A DNA stretch of 64,000 nt from Gracilaria caudata (Eukaryota > Rhodophyta > Florideophyceae > Gracilariales > Gracilariaceae), in the NCBI GenBank assembly GCA_030374735.1, contig JASCIV010000040.1, forward strand, positions 1 through 64,000, given 5' to 3'. The stretch's first letter is position 1, and every line of letters begins with the position of its first letter. A program made the position numbers and the translations under genes. Shown piece after piece: positions 28,765 to 38,582 of this stretch. The notes below the pieces were generated by a model, which ran no database searches, was not told the DNA's origin, and saw only the letters and a list, made by a program, of their open reading frames with translations.

Positions 28765-29931
28765 ATGAACGTACCCATATCGCAGTTTCCGTTGAATGTG
28801 CTTCAGCATATTTTTAAGATCGGTGTGGAACAGGTGTGGTGTTTATCTGCAGAATACATCAGTCAGAACCCCCCGGTCATAATCGTTGATGACGAACCGT
28901 TTGGTTACCTCTTCAGATCGGACAAGGATCGCTTCGAGTATCATCCTAATGTCTTAACACTAATGCACTGCGCTGCAGTTTGTAAAACCTGGGCAGATGC
29001 CGTAATTGACAGGGACTTTTGGGACTCCCTCAAGCTCGGCATGGACATATTTGACCTTACGGAGCCTTGGAAGCTCGGAGGAAGATGGAACGAACTGTTT
29101 AGAGATATGCCAGTTCACGTTCTGTGTTCAAAGGACCAGGCGGTGACAAATATTGGAAAGATATCAACATCTGTGCAGAGAGGGCGATGCAACTTCACTA
29201 TATATTTTCCGGAGAAGGCCTTCTCTGGAAATGATTTGCCTGAAGCATGGTATCATCTGCATAGTCTGCTACGTTATGATTGTGAACATCTTAAGATTGT
29301 ATCGACTTCGGCCCATTCTTCATCCGGCCCATTCGGTGATAGAAGGATTGGGTTGTACAGTGTCATGACCTTAACATGGCCACGATTATTGTCTCTAGAT
29401 GTCGACAACGCTAATGATGAAATACGGAACTTCAGAATGATTCGGCGGCTTTCTCGTTATGTGACATTACCTGAAGACGTTGTGAAGGCGCGTGCCCCTT
29501 TTCCTGCTCTCAAAAAGCTTTGTCTCTCTGGCAAACTAGGCTTTGATATACACAAATTCGTACCACTTGTTGCTCCACGGCTCGAGCATCTCTGGGTGAA
29601 TATTACTGAATTGGAACCATATTCCGTAGTGGAAGGTAGCCCTACGCAAATGCATAAGAAGCGTCTTCTGCATGAAAAGTTCCTTGAAGAAGACAAGGCT
29701 TACAGAACGTTCGTCACCACGTTTTGCATGCACGCATTCAAATGGCCAGGGCCGAAGACCATGAATGAACACAAGAAAGAGTGGATCTCCAGGTCATCTG
29801 ATATCTTTATTCAGACCAATGTGTTGATCTTTGAGAAACGAGAAGGGAAGCGATGTTCACTGCAACTAAGCGTTAAAGAGTTTTTTGAGGTAGAAAACCT
29901 CAGAAAACTCCACATTCCAGAGGCAGAATAG
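28765..29931 (+). CDS. F-box-like protein, 388 aa
   Basis: The N-terminus reads ISQFPLNVLQHIFKIGVEQV, and after an insertion MHCAAVCKTWADAVIDRDFW, which together form a divergent F-box split by about 45 residues. The remainder has scattered leucine-rich segments (FPALKKLCLSGKLGFD, APRLEHLWVNITELEP) as in fungal-type F-box/LRR proteins. It would act as a substrate receptor in an SCF ubiquitin ligase. Start is the first ATG in a frame that continues upstream without Met. The insertion inside the F-box is odd. Confidence 0.6.
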   Translation: MNVPISQFPLNVLQHIFKIGVEQVWCLSAEYISQNPPVIIVDDEPFGYLFRSDKDRFEYHPNVLTLMHCAAVCKTWADAVIDRDFWDSLKLGMDIFDLTEPWKLGGRWNELFRDMPVHVLCSKDQAVTNIGKISTSVQRGRCNFTIYFPEKAFSGNDLPEAWYHLHSLLRYDCEHLKIVSTSAHSSSGPFGDRRIGLYSVMTLTWPRLLSLDVDNANDEIRNFRMIRRLSRYVTLPEDVVKARAPFPALKKLCLSGKLGFDIHKFVPLVAPRLEHLWVNITELEPYSVVEGSPTQMHKKRLLHEKFLEEDKAYRTFVTTFCMHAFKWPGPKTMNEHKKEWISRSSDIFIQTNVLIFEKREGKRCSLQLSVKEFFEVENLRKLHIPEAE

Positions 29932-30249
29932 CATATGAAGACGGTATCTCTATAAGGATAACAAGAGTGATGACAGCCTCTGCTAGATAAATTTGAAACA
30001 AGGCGTCAAAGAATCGGACAGTGAGAGCACTTTGCTTTAATCAGCCGATCGACTTGGTTTGACGGAGACGCTTTATACGCTGTGGAGTGACAAAGGTCCG
30101 GCATACATTATGATGCAATCAGTGCTCTCTTGATCATTTGAGCATCTTGTTTCTAGCGGTGTTGACGAAGTGTGGAACAGGAAACAATCTTCACGTGATC
30201 GCCAGGGCGCTCGGCTGTTGTCAAACTCTGCACTGCTTGTAAAAAACCG

Positions 30250-31740
30250 CCGGTTTAGCGCAGAACATCGTTGAATCAACTTTCTGAAGACGTGGTCGAG
30301 GTCAGATCCGCCCATTGTGTCACACCTCCGGCCCAGCTCCGGGACGTGACTTTGGCAGCGATTTTTTGGGGATTGGACAATAAACTCCGTGCGATGCCCT
30401 GGTGTGGAAATGCCCTTACACAAAAAGTCGATCCGAAACCCGTCTTTGACACCACTGAAGAGCGCGCTCAGCGCATTGGTGAAACAGCGGGTTGGCAAAA
30501 AGCGCCTCAGTCTCAAACGGCTTGCCGAAGGACGTCTCGCAGATAAAGGTATACTGCATCTTCCGCGATCTGATCTGCCAGTTGAGAGAGGCCTATTTTT
30601 CCTCGGAAACGTTCGTTTCGCATATACTGATTGTTTGAAAGGAGATCCTCCGAGTGTGCAGCGTAAAGCAGCAGAAGCTTTGCTTAGAAGACTGCCGAAA
30701 GGGATGTTGATGTCTGGTGTGGTGGATCAGTTGGTGAGCCCCCGCGTGCGCGCCCTGCTCGTGTAGCCGCCGAGTGGGACGAAGGGTGGTACTGTGGGAC
30801 GGTGAATTATGTCACTGATGGCGTTCATCAAGAAGAGAGTGTCCGCCAGCACCTCGCGAGAAGAAACAGGCGCCCGTCTTGCTGGGTTCATTACGACGAC
30901 GAATTTTAGATGGCCTATGAATACGATGAATCCACAGGCGTTGGAGTCGATACCGATGGTCACGGTCTTCGCATAAAGTTTTTGACGTTCGACACTGTAG
31001 GAGCAGGAGCATACGAGATATGGAGGGTTGGCAGTGCCGATACGCATAAGGGAGTCATCCCCGCCGGCGTTAACGTCTGTTCGTACACGGCCGAGGTTTT
31101 GGCTATGACAGGGGCGGTTTCTTCGCTAAGCGAGGTAGAAGGACAGGTAATACGAATCTTCACAGACAGTCGCGCGCTGGTGGACATGCTGCGAGGCAAC
31201 TTGCAGCGCCAGCCAGCGCACGCTTAGCGTCTTGCGTCTTTAGTCGAGGCGTTGAGTCGCAGGTGTGAAGTGCATATCGTCTGGGTGCCAAGTCATTGCG
31301 GAATTGAGCAAAACGAGCGCGTCGACAAACTTGCTAAATCTTGTCTTCTGCTTTCTGTAGAGGACCAAACCAAGGTCCCCGTCGATATGCTTGATGTTCG
31401 GGCAGCATTGAAAGTGAAACAAAGAAGCAAGCCGTTTCTTCAGGGCCGCGTGGTAGCTGAAAACGAGGAGCAAATGATGAGAAAAGGCGAAGTGACGTTT
31501 GCACTGTACTGCACTGGCCATGTCCCGTCGCTGCATCCGGTAGCGTCGTTTGTGGGAAAAAAAAGTGCTGCGTTGCGCGTGCGGAACGAATGCTAAGAAG
31601 GATGCCGATCATGTCGTTTTCCGATGCCGCTCTACACATGCCTCGCGTCGAGACCTGCTGGGGCTTTGCCGCTCCCCGCTAAGATATATGTGTCTGCATT
31701 GATTCGACAATTTCCACAAAAGTTCTTGGCCTTAAAAGGT
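30250..31740 (+). pseudogene. Decayed non-LTR retrotransposon, RNase H and C-terminal region
   Basis: A plus-strand protein trace, broken by stops and frameshifts, ends in an RNase H domain. Visible pieces: NYVTDG near 30810 (first catalytic Asp), SYTAEVLAMTGAVSSL (Glu), RIFTDSRALVDML (Asp), a stop at about 31228, then VHIVWVPSHCGIEQNERVDK. Downstream, in a shifted frame, CACGTNAKKDADHVVFRC resembles the C-terminal Cys-His zinc motif of such elements. Upstream, 30250-30770 holds low-identity coding remnants that may be the end of the reverse transcriptase. The reverse transcriptase core itself is absent, as in a 5'-truncated, dead insertion. Confidence 0.7.
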
Positions 31741-31954
31741 TTTACTGCAGTCTAGTAATTGAAGATTGTTGTCCACAATTAAGAAGAGCGTTTGCCAATC
31801 CCACGCGCGAGTTGGAAGTCAACAGTTCTGTAATGAACGCCAGGGCTTCATGGCGACCATCATGATTGCATTCTCAGCGATAAGCGTCGGTAGCATAACG
31901 CTTTGCGGTCGAATACACCTTGCAACAGAAAGCACCTACGGTGAGCTCTACGTT

Positions 31955-32119
31955 TGTTAAACACCTAGTACTTCGTTGTTGCCGCCCAGTACGTGAAGCG
32001 TAGCGATTGTGTAGTAGTTAGTGGCTGCGACATAAGAAGTGTTATTAGGTTGTTGGGGTCCTTAGCAAGCCCCAGTGTAGCGTCTAATGGGACGTTCGCA
32101 TCCACAAAGAGAGAGAGAG
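31955..32119 (+). repeat. (GA)n-tailed repeat, copy B (3' end of the decayed element)
   Basis: It begins near TTGTTAAACACCTAG, contains TAGTTAGTGGCTGCG at 32015 and GGTTGTTGGGGTCC, and ends in AAAGAGAGAGAGAG. It sits downstream of the RNase H remnant on the same strand, which suggests this repeat is the element's 3' UTR and microsatellite tail. Confidence 0.55.
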
Positions 32120-32971
32120 CGCATTGGCGCATGTAAAGGTACAAAGGTACGAAGGGAACGCAAAAGGGGAAGGTCGTTTGGGAGCATTGAATGTGCCTTT
32201 TGCAGTGTGCAAAGTTTGCACCGTCTGTGGTTGGTGCCGCAGCCGTAGCGAATCTATACTGTAGCTACATTGCTGTAACTTTAACCTTACTACGTGTATT
32301 TGCCCTTCATTCGGTGTAACTTCAACCGACCAATGACGAAACCCTCTGATCTTTGCTCTGCAACCTGCAACATCAAGCTATCCATGAAGTTACCTTTGTA
32401 GCTTCGTAGTGGCTTGCAGAACGTAACGTTAGGGCCAACTGGACGCCAAGCTTATGGTCAGTTCGAATGGTAACCCTCTTAACCATTAAACCGTTACAAC
32501 ATTGGATTAATGAGATTCGTACCAGATGGAGAATCTAATTTGGGCCTTTCTTAACTAGGCGTGTATTCGAGTCTCGCGCGTTTCCCAACATGGTTGAGCT
32601 TCTTAACATTAAATGGCATTTCGGAGTCGAAGGAGTAAGACACTTAACGTTGGCTTACCACGTAGCCCAACGTAGAAGGCCCAAAGTGGCTCAGTTAACC
32701 GACGAATATCTCACTCAGCCACTCAGTTTTCAACTACACGCAACAAGCAACGATGTAGAACTATTGACTGGTTGCCTCTATGAGTTTCCGTCGACATATC
32801 AGTACGACCAACACTGGTCACAGCGTCGGCTACAGACGTAGGAAGTGAGCATTTCTCTTCCCTCCCTACAACAAACCAAAACAAGCCATCCAGCAACGTA
32901 CGCCATCTTGAACACGAATCTGCCCATGTCCGTATGCGCTCATCCTTTTGTTTTGCGGCGATTGGTTTTTC
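32120..32971. other. Intergenic, AT-richer, no gene seen
   Basis: No supported feature. Imperfect runs of TTAAC and GTAACTT motifs occur (32270-32520). A short frame at 32590-32841 lacks any resemblance to known proteins. Confidence 0.45.
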
Positions 32972-34717
32972 ATGACGCAGGTTTTGATTGTTATTGCCGT
33001 TGTATACGGTGCAATTCTCAACCTTCTTGCGCAACCATGGTCTTCGACTGAGTCTATGCTCGAGCGTCGACGAAACGATGTGGTGGCTATCATTCTCTGG
33101 CTCGGCCTTCTTGGTCTAGCAGCAGAAACAACTCGCTCTGGAATTAAGGCTGTGGACACAGAAAGCGCACTCGATTTACAAGATTGGACAGCTCTCATTC
33201 TTCCTTTTGCCCTCGCAGCTCCATATCTTTTGGAACTCATTGCCACGCTTGTTCGCCAGATTGAAATGTGGCGTTGGATGCGTAATGCCACTATTCACGC
33301 TCTCCCCATTGCATGGCTTTATCGAACCATGACCGTTGGAGAACTTGATCATGATGGCTTATGGTTTTGTCGTCGCTGTTGGGCTCCGTGGAACATATCT
33401 GTGTATGACCTCAACATCTTTTCCAGGGATTGCAGCTTCTGGTCTTGCACCAGTCGCGATGCGTCCTTGTATCGTCTCTGTCACAGATGGCTGCTTGTTC
33501 TTTTCTCTTCAGTGAATTACATGCGCAAACGCACAGTAGTTAACTTTAATCGAGGCCAATACTTTCGAGCATTTCAGACTTTTATCGCATTTGTGTTCAC
33601 ATCCTTCCTCACTTTCTTCACTGGCAGTCTATTTCTTTTTTCGTTGTTCGAGGTACTTTTGCTGTTGGCCTTTGATTATCTCTGGTGGTTGAACTGTCGA
33701 GCGAAAGGAATCATTATAGCTCGTTATCGGACAGTTTATTTTGGGCGTCAAGAGATGCAACGTATCTTTGAGCACAGCATTGAAATCAAGACATCCCTGC
33801 ATGTCTATGAAGGCCTTAGTCTCGATATCGTGCACAATAGGATCATGGGAGCCGTTATCACCACAACAGCAGTACTAGAGAACTCATTCCGCAGTGCCTA
33901 CCTCTCGGTGCCAGTGTACGAGTTCTGCATTTCCAATCGAAAGGCATTGAGAGAAAGATACGGATACGTAGGATGTAATCTAGATCGCCTCATCAAACAG
34001 GTTCGATTGTTACTGGAAATGAGGCACACACCAGGCCTTCTCTCTATCACATCTTCGTCAGGCACTATAGAAGCGTCTCTTCATAACAACATTGAATCCA
34101 TTCTCAGCGTTGCCATTTTCTTCAAATCGATAGTGCTGTACAACATTGTTTCACGTATAGCAGAAATTGAATCAATAATCGAGAAACGCTTAACATCAGA
34201 TTCCGACCTTTCTGGGGAGGCCATAACTCGCGAACGTGTTGTTTACATAGACGCTCGGAACGCTATGTTTTGGATCCTATGGATCCTCGTCACAATTGAT
34301 TGGCAAGATCCTCAGGCTTTTTGGTCTGCGAAACGCTCAGACAAAATAGAAGTGGATCAAATTGAGAGGCTGTACGATGAATTTCCTGATAACAAAACAG
34401 ATGTTCTGTACGTCATTGCAACCTTTCTAAGCAGATGCAGATATTGTGACCGTTATGGGTTCCAAGATGAGACTAGTTTCTACCCAGAGGTGCGGTCCTT
34501 GGGAGTTATACATGGAAAGGACATTATTGAGCAAGAATTTGAGGTTTTGTCGAAAGCACTCCAACGACATCGGTCATTAACCTTACTTGATTGGGTCGCG
34601 CGCGAGTACAATATTTCTTGGAGTGACAGAGGCAGAGGCGGAGGTCTGTTGCATTGCTCTTGGGAGGATAATACGGGCGCAAAAGTCGAGGCGGAATGCG
34701 AACTTGTCCTCGTATGA
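32972..34717 (+). CDS. Orphan multi-pass membrane protein, 581 aa
   Basis: No family is recognised. The N-terminal half has about five hydrophobic segments: MTQVLIVIAVVYGAILNLLA at the start, VVAIILWLGLLGLAA, ALILPFALAAPYLLELIATL, and a pair around residues 205-245 (FIAFVFTSFLTFFTGSLFLF). Between them lies a Cys/Trp-rich stretch (LWFCRRCWAPWN, CSFWSC). The C-terminal half is soluble and charged, with a possible helical segment around FKSIVLYNIVSRIAEIESII. Starting directly in a membrane segment hints that an upstream exon may exist. Long open frame and coherent composition support a real gene. Confidence 0.65.
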   Translation: MTQVLIVIAVVYGAILNLLAQPWSSTESMLERRRNDVVAIILWLGLLGLAAETTRSGIKAVDTESALDLQDWTALILPFALAAPYLLELIATLVRQIEMWRWMRNATIHALPIAWLYRTMTVGELDHDGLWFCRRCWAPWNISVYDLNIFSRDCSFWSCTSRDASLYRLCHRWLLVLFSSVNYMRKRTVVNFNRGQYFRAFQTFIAFVFTSFLTFFTGSLFLFSLFEVLLLLAFDYLWWLNCRAKGIIIARYRTVYFGRQEMQRIFEHSIEIKTSLHVYEGLSLDIVHNRIMGAVITTTAVLENSFRSAYLSVPVYEFCISNRKALRERYGYVGCNLDRLIKQVRLLLEMRHTPGLLSITSSSGTIEASLHNNIESILSVAIFFKSIVLYNIVSRIAEIESIIEKRLTSDSDLSGEAITRERVVYIDARNAMFWILWILVTIDWQDPQAFWSAKRSDKIEVDQIERLYDEFPDNKTDVLYVIATFLSRCRYCDRYGFQDETSFYPEVRSLGVIHGKDIIEQEFEVLSKALQRHRSLTLLDWVAREYNISWSDRGRGGGLLHCSWEDNTGAKVEAECELVLV

Positions 34718-35212
34718 GCTCACTGGTCCCCTTTTCCGCTCTCGGTTTGACTAGCGATCATCACGCCAATGATTGGGATTGGGATGCCAGCATGATGCTG
34801 GCATCCGATTCCACTATCATCATCATGATGGGATCGCAACAACTTCGCTCGTCATTGGCAGTGGTTTTGAGTTCGCACGCCGGCCATTTTTCATCACAAT
34901 TTAGACAGACCGTGCAAAACGGTAAGGCCTGCAAGGGTAGCCTTCTACCCAGGCAATATTTGCGCATCATGCCCCGTGATACCCTTGGTGCAAAGGGACT
35001 TCATGCGTTATGTTACCAACAGTAATATTGGGTGAATGCTTTGAGCCTTTCTCTACTTGAAGCGGCCGTCTGCACTTTAGGAAGAAACAACAGGTGCACT
35101 GTGCAACAGATCTTCATAGAAACCGGGTAAAGGCTTGCAAGATCCTTCTTCGTACTCTAGGTATTCCAGGGGCATTTCTTTGCTCTGTGCCCGCTCTTGG
35201 GGGTATGCGGTC
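34718..35212. other. Intergenic with a small perfect hairpin
   Basis: No gene is supported. A hairpin at 34782-34806 has 11-bp arms (GGATGCCAGCA and complement) and a TGA loop; ATCATCATCATGATG follows. It is just downstream of the membrane-protein stop and may be a 3' end structure. Confidence 0.45.
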
Positions 35213-35791
35213 ATGGGAAGGGCATCAGCTGTTGTGGAAAGAAGGCGTCCAGACGTACAAACCAAAAACGCGCAAAATCGCTCGTCGCTACTGTTCAAGG
35301 AACGAGCCGTGTTCATCGATGCCTTTTTAACGTCATACGCATCGTTACCAGATAATTTGCTTGGACTACCACCAGGCAAGACACTTCGCACATATTTGGA
35401 GGAAGCATTTGAAGAAGAAGTGGCGGAATTTCGCAAAGCGGCAGTATTTTCTGACAAAAACGCCACTCACGTTCGTTTCTACACGGCGTACGCAACGCAT
35501 GAGAAAGACCAAGTCGCTGGGTACTTAAGTGTGGATGTGACTGACGACGGGTCCAAATTATACCTGAGACAACTTGCTGTTTCTCCTCTCTTTCAAAGAA
35601 TGGGTGTCGCGAAGAAGTTGGTTTGGTTTGCAATCGAAGACGTAGGAAATGTGTGCAACGTGAGTGTTTCTTGTCGAAAGACAAATGTGGAGGCTATTGC
35701 ATTTTACGAGTCGCAGGGATTTTGTACTGACGCTTCGTGTCACAGTTCCTTGAGCGCAGAACTGTACGTGGGGTTTGTGAAAAACCTTTGA
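35213..35791 (+). CDS. GNAT-family acetyltransferase
   Basis: 192 aa from the first ATG. The GNAT core is KLYLRQLAVSPLFQRMGVAK (motif A, with the acetyl-CoA loop Q-R-M-G-V-A), followed by CRKTNVEAIAFYESQGF (motif B). The N-terminal part is helical and contains FKERAVFIDAFLTSYASL. The substrate cannot be told. It is unrelated in detail to the AANAT-like gene at 25.9 kb. Confidence 0.75.
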   Translation: MGRASAVVERRRPDVQTKNAQNRSSLLFKERAVFIDAFLTSYASLPDNLLGLPPGKTLRTYLEEAFEEEVAEFRKAAVFSDKNATHVRFYTAYATHEKDQVAGYLSVDVTDDGSKLYLRQLAVSPLFQRMGVAKKLVWFAIEDVGNVCNVSVSCRKTNVEAIAFYESQGFCTDASCHSSLSAELYVGFVKNL

Positions 35792-35899
35792 ATAGGTGAG
35801 GTTCGGCAAAATCATGAGTTCCAAAATGCAGCTTTTCTCACATGATACCAGGTATGTTGTGCCATCTGCGAGGGGCTTAATGTTCGAGTTCAAGTAGCA

Positions 35900-37590
35900 G
35901 TCTATTTCCCCAGGTGCACTTGTTCAGTCACAGCTCAATGGCTGACGAAGGGATATTTCCGCTGGTGGAGAAAAGCAGAGCATCCACAGCACACAGGCTG
36001 GACTATTGGGGATGGTGTTCCAAAGCTCACACGATGAGCTCCATGCGTGGTGTTGCCCACAGTTTTGGTTCTTTCTCGATACATGGGTGCCTAGGTTCCT
36101 AAGCACGCGTTGAGTTCGCTCTTGAAACACATCTCAGTCTGTTGGTGTTCTTCGGTCAAATGGTGCGTGTTGGTGTCACATGCAATAAAGAAAAACAGAT
36201 ATGCAGAGAAAGCCATGGATAGGTGTGTTGACTTGTCAAGACAAACCGGACAAGCATAGTTGCTTGTCACTGTCACTGTCTCTTTTCCAAGAGGGCATGA
36301 AAATGGACTTCTTTTCATCAAAGTTTGCCATCAAGAGTCCCTCACTAATACCGCTTGGCTATCTTTGTAGTCATTTTAACAATTGGCTCCGGTGGCGCGC
36401 AAAGCCAGTTGGACGGGCGCGCGCACTCCAGGTGTCTGCTCTGCGCTGTATACACGAAACCAAGTGGTACGGCAAACCACAGGTGTGATAGCCCAAACCA
36501 AGCAGCACTCAGCACTTAGCCTGTTCGAAGTGTGAACTTCAAACAACTGCGTAGTCCAGCTGCGGATATGATGAACGTGGACTCTGGGCCAGAGCCTGCA
36601 CAGATGACTTCATGTGGCGCACTACAAACATTCTACAGTCGCAGGTGCCTACCATTGACGATTCCCATAATTTGATCATCAGGTGACCACCGCAGTGCAC
36701 TCGACAGCAACCCTTCATGCGCTTCTGTCTTCATCACGTTTCTCCGCTCTTTTCCAGCATTTTAAGCCGAGATCTTACCCCCTCCCAATATCGCTATGCG
36801 CCCATCGTGTGAACACTCATCCCTTTTGATCCACTCGTCAACAAACCAGCCCTCTACATTGCCAGTATCAATGTCCCATGCATCAACTCTTCCATCTCTG
36901 CGTCCGACCGCCATGGTCTGCCCACTCCCTGACAATCCAATACAAGCCACTTCTGCTTCACATTCCGGTGACCCATTGTTGCCCATTTCTGTTCCCTCAA
37001 TCCTCCAAACTTCTATGTTTTTGTTGTCTGAGGCGAACGCCAACCTGCTTTCGTTGTCACGGAAGGCCATACGTCTGGTATTTTTGTTACCTGTGTTATT
37101 AACTGTATCGCTGTTGTCGTTCTTAGAAAAGGCCATGCAATCTTTTGCTCCGATACGGCAAGTGTGTGCCGTATCGTTGCAGATCAATATCTGTTTTCTT
37201 TCAATGCTGCACACCTTCACACTGTTCTTCCTCATGGGTAAGGCCAGTTTTTTTCCCGTCTTTGCTAAGCATGCTCTCAAAACACTCCCCTTAACAATGG
37301 ACATCCCAAATGAACGTTCCCCGGCCAGCATCATGTTCGTCACACCTACGAATTTCGCACTTGTAGAGACCCAAACCACAATATTTTTGACTCCCCTTCA
37401 TTGCCCACTGATGCAAACCAACGAAGGCAACAACGTGAGCGACAGAAGCAATTCTTCTGAATCATATGGCAATGAAACCCAGCACCTTTACGTGTTTTAA
37501 ATTGCGTGCCATCAACAACTGATAGCCAGTACAATGCATCGCCACGAATGAACGACAGAACCTTCTCAACATAATGCGGGACTTTCATAA
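35900..37590 (-). pseudogene. NB-ARC-WD40 pseudogene (WD40 part and 3' flank only)
   Basis: Between 37590 and 36560 the minus strand matches the WD40 region of the two intact receptors: GRIAILGGGK, VACIGLSGSGQTMAVGRRDG, DIDTGNVEGWFVDEWI, and NIEVWRIEGTEM all have close counterparts. Frameshifts occur at both ends of the longest open piece (36762-37379), and a local duplication interrupts the repeat around CMAFSK. Sequence from about 36130 down to 35930 matches the 3' flank of the intact genes, so the C-terminal coding part between has been deleted. No NB-ARC remains. Confidence 0.75.
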
Positions 37591-38582
37591 TACAAGGGTA
37601 GCCATCTTATATTTGAGATGAACTACATCGGACTGGCAACATGAGGCACCCGATAGCAACCCCAGCTTGACGCACGCGGCGGCGTCCTCTTCTGGCAGAG
37701 CGCGCATAGAAAACCCCAATCAGAGCAGTTATTGTCGGTGGTACTGAAAGAGTTGGTGCATGAGCGTGGCGGTTCGCCGTGCTACTGCGTGTCCGGCGTC
37801 GTCTTCTGGCATCCCGGCTAGCTGGCGCTGACAGTGCTTGGCAAGACCGTGCAATAGTGGCGCCGCAGCGAACGCCGCCGGCGCGCCCCGCCGATAGGAA
37901 CGCTACAGCCACACTTCGGCGTCGTGGAAGTGGAACGCGTCATGACGGCGCTGTAGTGCGTTGACGGTCGGTGAAGAAACGCCCGCGTTTGTAAACACCT
38001 AAGAGATCTTATACTTCCTTGTCGATGTCCACTGGGCAGTGTGTGTGGCACAACTATTCATCTGTAGTTAGTGGCTGCGGTTTGGCGGTGTTGTAGGTGT
38101 CGGAGTCTTCAGCCAACCCCTACGTACGAGCGAATTACCAAGGGTAGCGTACGTAAAGTTATTCATAAAAGAGAGAGAGAGACGATCGGCGGTTTGTGGG
38201 CGAGAATCTCGCCGAGAGATCGCAGAACCAAACCAACTCTGTGAACCAAAGACATCGGATTGGTTCACAGATTTGGGTTGGTTTAAAATTTAGTGTACGT
38301 CGTAAATCCAAACAAAAAAAATTGCCGGTGCGCGTTTATTTGAACTGAAGCCTTTTGGTAGTTCTACCGGTGCGAAAGTGCGACCCCCCCCCCTTCTGCC
38401 GCAAATATAAACATTTACCTTCGTAGATCGATTTGTTCTTCACTTGCATTTGCTTTACTCGAAAACGCTCTCCGACATCTGCTCACGTACATCACGTCGT
38501 TGCATATGCGGCATGATGTTGCATGTGCAACAACAAACCGGCCCACATCAGCACGACCGATTTGTCAGATCCACGCCAGACA
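37591..38582. other. Intergenic with repeat copy C
   Basis: It lies between the NLR pseudogene and the first intact receptor. It has a GC-rich part (37640-37960) with overlapping frames, repeat copy C, and a C-homopolymer at about 38384. The 3' flank of the receptor (38480-38582) is shared with the other copies. Confidence 0.5.
37990..38182 (+). repeat. (GA)n-tailed repeat, copy C
   Basis: It shares GTAAACACCTAA at its start, TAGTTAGTGGCTGCGG at 38064, GTCTTCAGCCAACCCC, TACGTACGAGCGAATTA and TTCATAAAAGAGAGAGAGAG at its end with the other copies. It extends about 95 bp further 5' than copy A and about as far as copy B. Confidence 0.6.

Noticed and set aside
32440..32500. tRNA or tRNA-derived SINE suggested by GGTTAAGAGGG and TTCGAAC on the minus strand
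   Set aside because: A-box and B-box-like motifs are too close together and no cloverleaf forms.
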